DNA of 64,000 nt from Tenggerimyces sp963762635 (GCA_963762635.1 CAVXLQ010000023.1:620001-684000), one strand, 5' to 3'; shown: positions 28,889 through 37,604, counted from the first letter of the stretch. The notes: generated by a model from the letters alone, not told the origin. Made by a program: numbers and translations.

Positions 28889-29167
28889 ATGTTGAGGCGC
28901 ACACGGTTGTTCGGCGGTAAGCAGCGGATCACGTTCAGCCTGCCCACTCATCAGCCCGATGGCGCGGTCAGCGTCGTCGGCGACTTCAACGAGTGGCGTC
29001 CCGGCAAGCACGAGCTCGTCCGGCGCCGCAACGGTGCCCGCACGGTCTCGGTGATCCTCGGCCCGGGCACGTACCGCTTCCGCTACCTCGCGACCGGCGG
29101 GCGCTGGTTCGACGAGGAGACCGCGGACCAGCTCGAGCCGGGCGGCGGCAGCCTCGTTCGGGTGTGA
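28889..29167 (+). CDS. Single CBM48/isoamylase-N-like domain protein
   Basis: 92 residues. It is one early-set immunoglobulin-like domain: ITFSLPTHQPDGAVSVVGDF followed by NEWRPGKHEL and GTYRFRYLATGGRWFDEE. This domain (CBM48/AMPK glycogen-binding) binds alpha-glucans in branching enzymes and kinases, but here it stands without any catalytic part. Free-standing copies are common in actinomycetes and of unknown role. GGGGAGAG precedes the ATG. A perfect palindrome right after the stop probably ends the transcript. Confidence 0.88.
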   Translation: MLRRTRLFGGKQRITFSLPTHQPDGAVSVVGDFNEWRPGKHELVRRRNGARTVSVILGPGTYRFRYLATGGRWFDEETADQLEPGGGSLVRV

Positions 29168-29169
29168 CC

Positions 29170-29187
29170 ATCCACCGATCGGTGGAT
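29170..29187. terminator. Perfect 18-base palindrome after the CBM48 gene
   Basis: ATCCACCGATCGGTGGAT is fully self-complementary and begins three bases after the stop codon. It could fold as a tight terminator stem or be a dimer-protein site in front of the ABC exporter operon. A terminator fits the position, but the absence of a loop makes an operator possible. Confidence 0.5.
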
Positions 29188-29259
29188 AGCAAGGATCATC
29201 CGTAGCCACAGTGGAGTGCAGCCGGCTGGGCGATCCGCCGGACCGGCCTGGAAAGCCAT

Positions 29260-29288
29260 CCTCGATGGAGAGCAAGAACCCATCGAGG
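29260..29288 (+). promoter_or_regulatory. Hairpin in the leader of the ABC exporter operon
   Basis: CCTCGATGG (29260-29268) pairs perfectly with CCATCGAGG (29280-29288) around an 11-base loop, ending 12 bases before the ATPase ATG and just before its AAAGAG ribosome site. It could modulate translation or be an inverted-repeat operator. The role is inference. Confidence 0.35.
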
Positions 29289-29300
29289 AAAGAGCAGCCC

Positions 29301-30210
29301 ATGCCGGTCATCGAGGTCGAATACCTCCACAAGAGCTACGGAGACACCGTCGCGGTCGACGACGTCTCGTTCACCGTCGAGCGCGGCGAGATCTTCGGCA
29401 TCCTCGGCCCGAACGGCGCCGGCAAGACGACGACCGTCGAGTGCGTCGAGGGCCTTCGCAAGCACGACGCCGGAACGATCCGTGTCCTCGGCCTCGACCC
29501 GCACGAGGGCCGTACGGAGCTCCGGCAGCGCGTCGGTGTCCAGCTGCAGGAGAGTGAGCTGCCGGACAAGCTGAAGGTCCGCGAGGCCATCGAGCTGTAC
29601 GCCTCCTTCTACCAAGGACCCCGCCGACGGCGACAAGCTGCTGCACGAGCTCGGCCTTGCGGACAAGGCGAACAGCGCATACGGCAAGCTCTCCGGCGGC
29701 CAGAAGCAGCGCCTCTCGATCGCGCTCGCGCTGATCGGCAACCCCGAGATCGCGGTCCTCGACGAGCTCACCACCGGCCTCGACCCGCAAGCCCGTCGCG
29801 ACACCTGGGACCTGATCGAGGGGATCCGCGACCGCGGCGTGACGATCGTTCTCGTCACGCACTTCATGGAGGAGGCCGAGCGGCTCTGCGACCGCATCGC
29901 CGTGATCGACTCCGGTCGCGTCGTCGCCCTCGACACCCCCGCCGGCCTGGTCTCGCGGGTGAGTGCGGAGCAGCGGATCAGGTTCCGCCCCTCGGCGCCT
30001 CTTGACGAGGGCCTGCTCGAAGCACTGCCCGAGGTGACCAGCGTCGTCCGTACGGGAAAGACCGTCGTCGTCACCGGCACCGGGAACGTCCTCGCCGCCG
30101 TCACGTCGCTGCTCGCACGCCAGCAGGTGATCGCCAACGACCTGCGGGTGGAGCAAGCCAGCCTTGACGACGCTTTCGTCACCCTCACCGGCCACTCCCT
30201 CCACTCCTAA
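29301..30210 (+). pseudogene. ABC-2 exporter ATPase with one frameshift
   Basis: The first frame runs from ATG 29301 through Walker A GPNGAGKTTT and the Q-loop VGVQLQESELP to LYASFYQ. At CAAGGACC (29613-29620) the family sequence continues one base later as DPADGDKLLHELGLADKAN, the ABC signature KLSGGQKQRLSIALAL, Walker B IAVLDELTTGLDP and the switch His in LVTHFMEEAERL, ending at 30210. Removing one base gives a normal 302-residue protein. The remaining sequence is undamaged, so the shift is very recent or a sequencing error in the AAGG run. Confidence 0.85.
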
Positions 30211-30220
30211 AAGGACGATC

Positions 30221-30961
30221 ATGAAAGAGTTCGCGAACATCCTCCGCGTGGAGGCGAAGCTGTTCCTGCGAGAGCCGGCCACGCTGGCTTTCACGTTGAT
30301 CCTGCCGCTCGGCCTGATGCTGATCTTCGGGCTCGGCTTCAAGGGCGCTCCGGTGCCGGACAACCCCGGCCAGCACGACCAACCGACGTTCCTTCCCGCG
30401 CTGTCGTTGATGATCGCGGTCGGCATGCTCGGGTTCTTCGGACTGCCGAGCGTCCTCGGTACGTACCGCGAGAAGGGCATCCTGCGCCGGCTGTCGACGA
30501 CCCCCGTTCACCCCGGGCGTTTGCTCGCGGCGCAGCTCGTCGTCCAGCTCGTCACCGGTTTCGTCGCCGTCATCCTGCTCGCGCTGGTCGCGCACTTCGT
30601 GATCGGCATGCCGCTGCCGCAGAACGTGGTCGGCTTCATCGCCGCGGTCGTGCTCGGGCTGTCCTCGCTCTTCGCGATCGGTCTCGTCGTCGCTGCGCTT
30701 TCGCCGACGGGGCGGATCGCCGGCTCGATCGGGCCGGTGCTGTTCTTCCCGATGCTGTTCCTCGCCGGTGCTTGGCTGCCTCGTACGAACATGCCGGACT
30801 GGTTGGCAACGATCGGCGCGTACTCTCCGCTCGGCGCGTTCACCGACACCGTCGGCGCCGCGTGGGCCGGAGCCGCCCCGCACTTGGGCCAGCTCGGGAT
30901 GATGGCAGCCCTTACAGTGGCCCTTGGCGTCATCGCGGCGCGGGTCTTCCGGTGGGAATGA
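30221..30961 (+). CDS. ABC-2 type exporter permease
   Basis: 246 residues with six membrane segments, ABC-2 family (DrrB/NodJ-like): an amino-terminal VEAKLFLREPATLAFTLILP elbow, TYREKGILRRLSTTPVHPG, the hallmark loop of this family, and FFPMLFLAGAWLPRTNMP. It is the membrane partner of the ATPase just upstream (10 bases apart) and would export a drug or lipid. AAAAGGACG precedes the ATG. A sensor kinase and response regulator follow and probably control this exporter. Confidence 0.93.
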   Translation: MKEFANILRVEAKLFLREPATLAFTLILPLGLMLIFGLGFKGAPVPDNPGQHDQPTFLPALSLMIAVGMLGFFGLPSVLGTYREKGILRRLSTTPVHPGRLLAAQLVVQLVTGFVAVILLALVAHFVIGMPLPQNVVGFIAAVVLGLSSLFAIGLVVAALSPTGRIAGSIGPVLFFPMLFLAGAWLPRTNMPDWLATIGAYSPLGAFTDTVGAAWAGAAPHLGQLGMMAALTVALGVIAARVFRWE

Positions 30962-30971
30962 GTAGGGGCGC

Positions 30972-32240
30972 GTGATGGTCGAGAGTCAACTCGACACCTG
31001 GGAAGGGCGGCTGGAACGGATCTCAGCCGTCATTCCCTACTGCTGCCTCGCCCTTTCGATCCTCATCGCCTGGATCACGGCGGCGGAGACGCCGATCCGC
31101 GGATCGCTGCTGTGGACCACGGTGCTGGCGGCCGCCACGGGTGCCTGGATAGTGGTGTGGGTCGGGCTGGATCCGGATCACCCCCGGTGGCCCGGGCTGA
31201 GCGGCGTGTTCTTCGCCGGTCTGACGCTCGCCTACGCGGTCCTGCAGTATCGCGCCTCGGTGTTCGGCTTCTTCGCGTTCGCCGGCTACATCTACGCGTT
31301 GCAGATGTTGAAGGGGCGTTGGAAATACGTCGGTGTGGCGGCGACGGGACTCATCTCCGGCAACGCGATCTTCGGCGGCGCGCCGCCGAGCCGCTGGGCA
31401 GACGTCCCGGTCTACCTCGTCGTTCTCGCCGTGACCGTGGTCATCGCTTGTACGTTCTCGTTCATCGGCCACATCACCGTTCTGCAGAACGAGAAACGCA
31501 AGGAGACGGTCGCTCAGCTGGCGGGGTTGAACGCGAAGCTCAAGGAGACCATGGAGGAGAACGCCGGGCTGCATGCGCAGCTGCTCACGCAGGCGCGCGA
31601 GGCCGGCATCCTCGACGAGCGGCAACGGATGGCGCGCGAGATCCACGACACGCTGGCGCAGAGCCTGACCGGGATCATCACCCAGGTGCAGGCCGCCGAG
31701 GGCGCACGTCCGGCCGATGGTCAACGTCACCTTGACAACGCGGTCCGACTGGCTCGCGACGCGCTGGCCGAGGCACGGCGTACGGTGCATGCCGTTCGGC
31801 CGGAGGCGTTGGAGACCGCCCGCCTGCCTGAGGCCTTGGCCGAGGTGGTCGAACGGTGGTCGGCGCTGAACGGAGTCTCGGCGGAGGTCGTGACGACCGG
31901 CACGGCGCGGCCGTTGCATCCGGAGGTCGAGGTCACGCTGTTGCGGATTGGTCAAGAGGCGTTGGCGAATGTCGCGAAGCACGCCGGTGCTTCGCGGGTG
32001 GGATTGACCTTGTCGTACATGGAAGACGTGGTGACGTTGGATGTTCGGGACAACGGCGTGGGCTTCGACCTCGCCGCTGTGGCAGGGCGCGACTCGTCGA
32101 CAGCGGGTGGCTTCGGGTTGCTCTCGATGCGGCAACGGGTGCAGCGGCTGACGGGCTCGTTGGCGGTGGAGTCGGCGCCCGGCGAAGGGACCGCCATCTC
32201 CGCGAGCGTCCCGGCGATCCTGCCTGGCGGTGAGTCATGA
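30972..32240 (+). CDS. NarL-type sensor histidine kinase
   Basis: 422 residues from GTG 30972 (ATG 30975 also possible). About five membrane helices in residues 15-165, then a coiled coil (EKRKETVAQLAGLNAKLKET), the HisKA_3 phosphoacceptor helix MAREIHDTLAQSLTGI with its His at about 226, and a C-terminal ATPase domain with the N box EALANVAKHAGASRV and DNGVGFD. The compact transmembrane sensor without extracellular loop resembles intramembrane-sensing LiaS/DesK-like kinases. It overlaps the response regulator gene by four bases. Confidence 0.95.
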   Translation: MMVESQLDTWEGRLERISAVIPYCCLALSILIAWITAAETPIRGSLLWTTVLAAATGAWIVVWVGLDPDHPRWPGLSGVFFAGLTLAYAVLQYRASVFGFFAFAGYIYALQMLKGRWKYVGVAATGLISGNAIFGGAPPSRWADVPVYLVVLAVTVVIACTFSFIGHITVLQNEKRKETVAQLAGLNAKLKETMEENAGLHAQLLTQAREAGILDERQRMAREIHDTLAQSLTGIITQVQAAEGARPADGQRHLDNAVRLARDALAEARRTVHAVRPEALETARLPEALAEVVERWSALNGVSAEVVTTGTARPLHPEVEVTLLRIGQEALANVAKHAGASRVGLTLSYMEDVVTLDVRDNGVGFDLAAVAGRDSSTAGGFGLLSMRQRVQRLTGSLAVESAPGEGTAISASVPAILPGGES

Positions 32241-32875
32241 GCCCGATCACATTGCTGATCGTCGACGACCATCCGGTGGTGAGGGACGGGCTGCGCGGGA
32301 TGTTCGCAGGCGACGAGTCGTTCGACGTCGTCGGCGAGGCCGGAGACGGCGCGGAGGCCTTGGTGCTGGCCGAACGGCTGACGCCGGACGTCGTGTTGAT
32401 GGATCTGCGGATGCCCACGATGGACGGCGTGAGCGCGATCACGCGGCTGTCCGCGCGCGGGATCTCCTCACGGGTGTTGGTGTTGACGACGTACGACACC
32501 GACAGCGACGTGCTGCCGGCGATCGAGGCCGGGGCGACCGGGTACCTGTTGAAGGACGCGCCACGGGAGGAGCTGTTCCGTGCCGTACGGGCGGCCGCTC
32601 GGGGTGAGGCGGTGCTGTCGCCTTCCGTCGCCACACGGCTGATGGGGCAGGTGCGTTCGCCCGCGCGGGAGCCGTTGTCGCAACGAGAGCTCGAGGTTCT
32701 GACGTTGATCTCGCGCGGCTCGACGAACCGGGACGCGGCGAGCAAGCTGTTCATCTCCGAGGCGACTGTCAAGACGCACTTGCTGCACATCTACGCGAAG
32801 CTCGGGGTCAACGATCGCGCGGCCGCTGTTGCCGCCGCTTTCGAGCAGGGGTTGCTCACTCCGGGCGGTCGATGA
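32237..32875 (+). CDS. NarL/LuxR-type response regulator
   Basis: 212 residues. The receiver domain has the acidic pair DD at 10-11, the phosphorylation site D56 in VLMDLRMP, Thr in VLTTYD and the conserved Lys in LLKDAP. The C-terminal LuxR helix-turn-helix (residues about 145-205: LSQRELEVLTLISRGSTNRD, then FISEATVKTHLLHIYAKLGV) binds DNA. Partner of the preceding kinase; the usual target of such pairs is the neighbouring ABC exporter. Its last 20 bases overlap the convergent kinase-like gene. Confidence 0.96.
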   Translation: MSPITLLIVDDHPVVRDGLRGMFAGDESFDVVGEAGDGAEALVLAERLTPDVVLMDLRMPTMDGVSAITRLSARGISSRVLVLTTYDTDSDVLPAIEAGATGYLLKDAPREELFRAVRAAARGEAVLSPSVATRLMGQVRSPAREPLSQRELEVLTLISRGSTNRDAASKLFISEATVKTHLLHIYAKLGVNDRAAAVAAAFEQGLLTPGGR

Positions 32876-33488
32876 TCGCCGGCCTTTCGGGGTTGTCCCA
32901 GCGGACGACGACGTCGGCGGCTTCCTCTGGTTCGACCTCGGCGGCGTAGCGCTCGTAGGCGGGCAGCTTCCACGCTTCGTCGGCGGGCGTTCTTCTTTGG
33001 AGGGGGACCTTCGACAGCGTCAGGTGGACCGTGAGCTCGAACGGGAGCCAGCGGCCGAGCAGCAGCGTGCCGTCGACGATGACGACGCCGTTCGGCTTGA
33101 GCGTGACGTACTCCGCGCGGGTGGCGCGGTCCGTTTCGGCGTCCCAGAGGCTCGGGAGGACTCGTCCGGTGCCGCCCGGATCGAGGGGGTCGAGGACCTC
33201 GCGGGCCAGTGCGTTGGAGTCCAACCAGTCGTCGTAGAACGCTTCCGCGTCCTCCTTGCCCTGCTCGAACCGCAGCGACGCCGGCCGCAGGAAGTCCCTC
33301 GTGGCCACGCGAAGGACGTCCCTGCCGTGGACGCGCAGCGGGTCGACGAGCGCGTCGGCCAGCCGTTCCGGCTCGGTGGCCGGTGCGCCGTCGATCGCGA
33401 CACGTACCCACTGATCGCGCTCGTGGGCGGCGATCCGTTCGACGAGTTCGTCGACCAACGCGGCCGTGGTGACCGCCCGCACCCGCAT
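32856..33488 (-). CDS. Uridine-kinase-like protein without a P-loop
   Basis: 210 residues from ATG 33488. The overall pattern (VRVAIDGAP, then RVATRDFLRPASLRFEQGKE, YDDWLDSNALAREVLDPL, VVIVDGTLLLGRWL) is that of the uridine kinase/phosphoribulokinase P-loop fold. At the place of the Walker A GxxGxGKS the protein has DGAPATEPERLA, with no Gly-Lys-Ser/Thr, so ATP binding in the usual way is not expected. I recall similar loops in Streptomyces relatives, so the change may be conserved. Role unknown. Confidence 0.75.
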   Translation of the reverse strand: MRVRAVTTAALVDELVERIAAHERDQWVRVAIDGAPATEPERLADALVDPLRVHGRDVLRVATRDFLRPASLRFEQGKEDAEAFYDDWLDSNALAREVLDPLDPGGTGRVLPSLWDAETDRATRAEYVTLKPNGVVIVDGTLLLGRWLPFELTVHLTLSKVPLQRRTPADEAWKLPAYERYAAEVEPEEAADVVVRWDNPERPAIIDRPE

Positions 33489-33573
33489 CGGTCCAGCGTA
33501 CGGGCGCGGTGAACCCGTCACCGCCGGGCGACGTGGAGGAGAGGTAACGTCCGCTCACTCAAAGGGGAGCCAC

Positions 33574-34050
33574 ATGGACGTCAGCACCATGATCGAGGCC
33601 GGAACGCTGGACAGCTTGGAATTTCGGGGCAAGCTGGACAATGACCACCTCGTGCCCGACGGGTTGCTCGCGGACCAGGAAGCCATGGACGCGATCAACG
33701 TCGGCATCTACGTGATGGAGAAGGACGGCACGCTGATCGCCTGCAACCGTGCGGCGATCGGGGCATGGGGGCGCACACCCGAGTTGGGCTCGAGCGAGAA
33801 GTACTGCGGTGCGTTCCGGCTGCGCTATCCCTCCGGGGACGTGATGCCGCACGAGAAGGCGCCTCCGTCGGTGGTGATCAACAACGGTGGAACCGTGCGC
33901 AACGCCGACGTGATCTGTGAGCAGCCGGACGGCAACCGGTTGCTCGCGCTCGTCAACGTGTTCCCGATCCGGGACGCGTCGGACGAGGTCGTCGGGGCGG
34001 TCAACATCTTCCGGCACAACACCTCGAAGACGGTCCCTGGGATTCTGTAA
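33574..34050 (+). CDS. Single PAS-domain protein
   Basis: 158 residues from ATG 33574, preceded by AAAGGGGAG. After a short lead, residues about 40-150 form one PAS domain (AINVGIYVMEKDGTLIACNR, then a long loop, LLALVNVFPIRDASDEVVGA and VNIFRH). It lacks any output domain such as a kinase or HTH, so it may be a stand-alone sensor for a partner or a small enzyme-like scaffold. It is not close to a regulator in the same operon. Such single PAS proteins are common but poorly understood. Confidence 0.8.
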   Translation: MDVSTMIEAGTLDSLEFRGKLDNDHLVPDGLLADQEAMDAINVGIYVMEKDGTLIACNRAAIGAWGRTPELGSSEKYCGAFRLRYPSGDVMPHEKAPPSVVINNGGTVRNADVICEQPDGNRLLALVNVFPIRDASDEVVGAVNIFRHNTSKTVPGIL

Positions 34051-34091
34051 TTCGCTTGCCTGCTTGAGCCTTGTGCTGTGACGATGCCCGG

Positions 34092-34667
34092 ATGGTTCAT
34101 CCCGTGACCGTCCGGGCAGCGGCGCTGTCCGACGCCGAGGCGATGGGGCGGGTGTTCGTGGACTCGTTCCACGCCGCGCATCGCGGGCAGATTCCGGACT
34201 GGTTGCTGGACACGCGTACGTACGAGGTGTCCCGCAACGGCTGGGCGCGGACTCTCTCGGCGCCCTCTCCAGGCGAGTATGTGTATGTCGCGGAGCTCGA
34301 TGGTGCGATCGCCGGTGTGGGGATGGTGGGCCCGGCGGTGCCGTGGTCTCAGGACGAGCTCGCGCGATCCGCGTCGCTGACGGGGGAGTGCTACGCGCTC
34401 TACGTCGCACCTTCCCTGCAGGGCAAGGGTGTTGGCGGTGCCTTGCTGCGCGGGCTCGCCGCTCGGCTGGCCGCGGACGGGGTGGCGCGGCTGGTGCTCG
34501 GGGTGCTGTCGGTGAACGCACCGGCGCGTGGGTTCTACGCGGCCCTGGGTGGTCGGCTGCTCGGTGAGCGGGACACGTTCGACGAGGGCGTTCGGCTCGA
34601 CGAGTCCGTCTACGCCTGGGACGACATCCGTGCGCTGTTCTCCAGCGCCGCGGACGGGTCGAGGTAG
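34092..34667 (+). CDS. GNAT acetyltransferase
   Basis: 191 residues from ATG 34092. One GNAT fold with VRAAALSDAEAMGRVFVDSF at the start, the acetyl-CoA loop LQGKGVGGALLRGL at about residues 114-127, and VLSVNAPARGFYAALGGRL. The substrate is unknown. Its 3' end overlaps the convergent Rieske oxygenase gene by 58 bases, an unusually long tail-to-tail overlap in this window. Confidence 0.88.
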   Translation: MVHPVTVRAAALSDAEAMGRVFVDSFHAAHRGQIPDWLLDTRTYEVSRNGWARTLSAPSPGEYVYVAELDGAIAGVGMVGPAVPWSQDELARSASLTGECYALYVAPSLQGKGVGGALLRGLAARLAADGVARLVLGVLSVNAPARGFYAALGGRLLGERDTFDEGVRLDESVYAWDDIRALFSSAADGSR

Positions 34668-35752
34668 GACCGCGCGAGCAGCGCGACCCACTGGTAGACC
34701 GCGTCCTCGTTCGGCGCCAGCGGTCCCGCGATGAAGTGCGGTGACTGCAGCCCGCGCTGGACCGACTCGCACGCCGCCCAGTCCTCGCGGTTGGTCACGT
34801 CCCAGAACTCCACCGCGTACGTCGGATCGTCAACGTCTGTGGGCATGTACCAGGAACACTCGACGTACGTCTGGTTCGGCGTCTTCGGGACGAGCCGGTG
34901 CGTCATGACGTAGTCGGGGTGCGCGGAGACGAGCAGGTTGGGGAACAGGCTGAGGTAGCGGATGGTCCGCTTGTCGATGCCTTCGAGGAACCTGCCGGCG
35001 GAGCGGCCGTCCATCGACATCGTCTCGGCGTGGTCGCGCAGGTCCATCGAGCCGCCGACCCAGGCGCCCGGCAGGTCCCAGTTGTCGCCGGAGGTGGGCG
35101 GGGAGACCTTGCAGAGCTCGGGATGGATCAGCGGGCAGTGGTAGCACTCGTGGTAGTTCTCGACGATGACCTTCCAGTTGGCCTGGATGTCGTACTCGTG
35201 CCGGGCCTTGAGCTCGAGCTCGCCCGGCTTGTACGGGTCGACGAGCTGGGCCATACCGCCGAGGTAGCTGTCGAACGGCGGTGGGTTGCCGTACGCGTTG
35301 ACGAAAACCCAGCCGTTCCACTCGCTCGCTCCGAGCTCGACGAGGCCGTGGTCCTGCGGGAGCTCGTTCATGCCGGGAGCGGTTCTCAGCTTGCCGTCGA
35401 GGTTGTAGGCCCAGCCGTGGTACGGGCAGACGACGGCGCGGCGGTTGCCGACACCGTCCTGGGGGAGCAGCTCGTGGCCGCGGTGGCGGCAGACGTTGGC
35501 GAACGCGCGGACCCAGTCGTTCTCGAAGGTCAGCAGGACGGCGACGTCGCCGACGGTGATGGCCTTGTGTGTGCCGTCCGCGAGCTCGGTCTTGCGGCCC
35601 AGGCACGTCCATGCCCCGGCGAACAGGTGCCGTCGCTCCCAGGCGAGGACGTCGTCGCTGGTGTAGGCCTCCGCGGGGAGCATGACGGACTCGCCATGCG
35701 GTCTGAGCGCGGCGCGGACGGCGTCTTCGTCGAGCGGGGCGGAGATCGTCAT
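34610..35752 (-). CDS. Rieske-type aromatic-ring-hydroxylating oxygenase, alpha subunit
   Basis: 380 residues from ATG 35752. The Rieske [2Fe-2S] site is CRHRGHELL...CPYHGW (residues about 88-110) and the mononuclear iron site is NYHECYHCPLIHPEL near 188-202, with the third carboxylate expected near the C-terminus. The protein resembles choline/carnitine or GbcA-type monooxygenases as well as ring hydroxylases. No ferredoxin or reductase gene is adjacent, so electrons must come from elsewhere. Substrate not predictable. Confidence 0.92.
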   Translation of the reverse strand: MTISAPLDEDAVRAALRPHGESVMLPAEAYTSDDVLAWERRHLFAGAWTCLGRKTELADGTHKAITVGDVAVLLTFENDWVRAFANVCRHRGHELLPQDGVGNRRAVVCPYHGWAYNLDGKLRTAPGMNELPQDHGLVELGASEWNGWVFVNAYGNPPPFDSYLGGMAQLVDPYKPGELELKARHEYDIQANWKVIVENYHECYHCPLIHPELCKVSPPTSGDNWDLPGAWVGGSMDLRDHAETMSMDGRSAGRFLEGIDKRTIRYLSLFPNLLVSAHPDYVMTHRLVPKTPNQTYVECSWYMPTDVDDPTYAVEFWDVTNREDWAACESVQRGLQSPHFIAGPLAPNEDAVYQWVALLARSYLDPSAALENSARMSSQA

Positions 35753-35761
35753 GCACCTAGT

Positions 35762-36223
35762 ATGAAGCGCGTGCGAGCGGGTGTGATTCTCATCGAGGAC
35801 GGGCGGATCGCGGCCATCGAACGTCTCCGCTCCGGCCTGCGGTATCACACGCTGCCCGGAGGCTCGGTCGATCCGGGCGAGTCTCCCGCGGAGGCGGCGA
35901 AGCGGGAGGCTCTGGAGGAGCTCGGGCTCGTCGTACGGCTCGAGGGGCTGGTCGCGGTCGTGCATTTCCGGGGGCGTGAGCAGCACTATTTCCTGGCGCG
36001 AACGGTGTCGGGGACGTTCGGTACGGGTGACGGGCCGGAAATGGACAGCCCGGCGGACTCCGAGGCCGGGTCGTATCGGGCAGTGTGGCTGGCGACGGAC
36101 GTCCTGGTGTCCCGCGATCTCAAGCCGCGGCCCCTGGCATCGCGGCTCGAGCGGTCCGCCGCTGTGTCTGCCTGGCGTTCGTTGGTCGATTCGCCGTTGG
36201 TGTTGCACGAGGAGAGCGCATGA
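35762..36223 (+). CDS. Nudix hydrolase
   Basis: 153 residues from ATG 35762. The Nudix box is complete: GGSVDPGESPAEAAKREALEELG (residues 38-60), with the catalytic glutamates in REALEELG. It hydrolyses a nucleoside diphosphate derivative; the short HYFLARTVSGTFGTGDGPE loop is typical of small house-cleaning members. It is divergent from the Rieske gene with only 9 bases between the starts, and overlaps the following SMP-30 gene by four bases. Confidence 0.92.
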   Translation: MKRVRAGVILIEDGRIAAIERLRSGLRYHTLPGGSVDPGESPAEAAKREALEELGLVVRLEGLVAVVHFRGREQHYFLARTVSGTFGTGDGPEMDSPADSEAGSYRAVWLATDVLVSRDLKPRPLASRLERSAAVSAWRSLVDSPLVLHEESA

Positions 36224-37071
36224 GTGACCTGCGTCAGCTCGACGTTCCCCCTGCCGGGGTAGGGGAGTCGCCGCGGTGGTCTCCTGCCGAGGGCGTCTTC
36301 TACTGGGTGGACCTGCTGGAGGGCGAGGTGCGGCGGTACTCGCCTTCTTCGGGTGCGTACGACGTGATGAACGTGGGGGAGCCGGTCGGCGCCGTCGTCA
36401 CGCGTGCCTCGGGTGGCTTGGCGTTCGCCGTGCAGTCGGGGTTCGCCGTCGCGCCGTCGTTCGGCGGCCCTGTGTCGCCCTTGGTCGCGGTCGAGGCTGA
36501 CCTGCCGGGGAACCGGATGAACGACGGGGCTTGTGACTCGTCCGGTCGGTTCTACGCGGGGACGATGTCGTTCACGGAGGATCCTGGGGCGGGGTCTGTG
36601 TATCGGCTCGATCCTGACCTCTCGGTGACGCGGGTCGTCGAGGGGGTGTCGATCTCGAACGGGATCGGCTGGAGCCCGGACGAGACGCTGATGTACTACG
36701 TGGACTCCCCGACGAATCGGGTGGACGTCTTCAGCTACTCGGCGGCGTCGGGGAAGATCGCGATGCGCCGACTGTTCGTGACGATCCCCTCGTCGGCGGG
36801 GATGCCGGACGGCCTGACGGTGGACGCCTCGGGCGCGGTCTGGGTGGCGCTGTGGGGCGGCAGCGCCGTACACCGCTACCTGCCCGACGGCACCCTGGAC
36901 CGCGTCGTTTCGCTGCCGGTGAAGAACGTGACGGCCTGTGCGTTCGGTGGTGCGGACCTGACCGACCTGTACATCACGACCGCCCGCTCCTCGAACGCAC
37001 CAGAGTCAGGCGGGTTGTTCGTCCACCGCCCCGGCGTCACCGGCCTCCCGTCACACCCGTTCGGCGGCTAG
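36220..37071 (+). CDS. SMP-30/gluconolactonase-family protein
   Basis: 283 residues, a six-bladed beta-propeller. Metal ligands visible are Glu in GESPRW (residue about 15), Asn in NRMNDGACDSSGRFYAGTM (about 100-118) and NGIGWSPDETLMYYVDS and MPDGLTVDASGAVWVAL, which supply Asn and Asp. Relatives open sugar lactones such as gluconolactone. It is coupled to the upstream Nudix gene by ATGA and overlaps the convergent GrpB gene by four bases. Confidence 0.93.
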   Translation: MSDLRQLDVPPAGVGESPRWSPAEGVFYWVDLLEGEVRRYSPSSGAYDVMNVGEPVGAVVTRASGGLAFAVQSGFAVAPSFGGPVSPLVAVEADLPGNRMNDGACDSSGRFYAGTMSFTEDPGAGSVYRLDPDLSVTRVVEGVSISNGIGWSPDETLMYYVDSPTNRVDVFSYSAASGKIAMRRLFVTIPSSAGMPDGLTVDASGAVWVALWGGSAVHRYLPDGTLDRVVSLPVKNVTACAFGGADLTDLYITTARSSNAPESGGLFVHRPGVTGLPSHPFGG

Positions 37072-37604
37072 GCCGGATCCGCCAGGATCTTTGCCACGAA
37101 GGCGTCCTTGCCGGCGATGTAGGCGGCGCGGTTGGTGGGGAAGCGTTCGGCCAGGTCCTGCTTCAGGGCTGCGTAGGCGTCGCGGGCTTCGGGGTTGGCG
37201 CGGAGGGCGTCGCGGAGGGCCAGGTAGTCGCGCCAGGTGGGGCCTTCGTGCTCGACGACGTGGAGGTTCATCACCCGGACTCGTGGTTCGGACTCCCAGC
37301 CGTAGGACGTCCGCGACTCGTCCGAGCCGCGATACAGGAACCCGAGCCTGACAAGCCGCTCGTCGACGTCCGCGGGGTCGCGGCCAGGGGGCAAGCCCAC
37401 CGCGATGTCGAGGATCGGCTTGGCCGGCAGGCCGGGGACCGCGGTCGAGCCGACGTGCTCGATCGCGACCGCGATCCCGGCCAATGCTCCACGCAGCAAG
37501 GGAAGTACGCGTTCGAAGGCCTCAGCCCAAGCGGGGTCGGCGGGTGCCAGGTCGACGGTGCCGCGGCGGACTCCCAGCGACGTTCCCTCGAAGGCCGACC
37601 TCAT
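37068..37604 (-). CDS. GrpB-family (nucleotidyltransferase-fold) protein
   Basis: 178 residues. GrpB/UPF0157 members share a DNA-polymerase-beta-like fold; here it is recognised by AIEHVGSTAVPGLPAKPILD (residues 46-65) and NLHVVEHEGPTWRDYLALRD near 113. The GS...D-x-D core of nucleotidyltransferases is present as GSTAVPG...ILDIAVG. In some bacteria the domain is fused to dephospho-CoA kinase; here it is alone. Reaction unknown. Confidence 0.9.
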   Translation of the reverse strand: MRSAFEGTSLGVRRGTVDLAPADPAWAEAFERVLPLLRGALAGIAVAIEHVGSTAVPGLPAKPILDIAVGLPPGRDPADVDERLVRLGFLYRGSDESRTSYGWESEPRVRVMNLHVVEHEGPTWRDYLALRDALRANPEARDAYAALKQDLAERFPTNRAAYIAGKDAFVAKILADPA

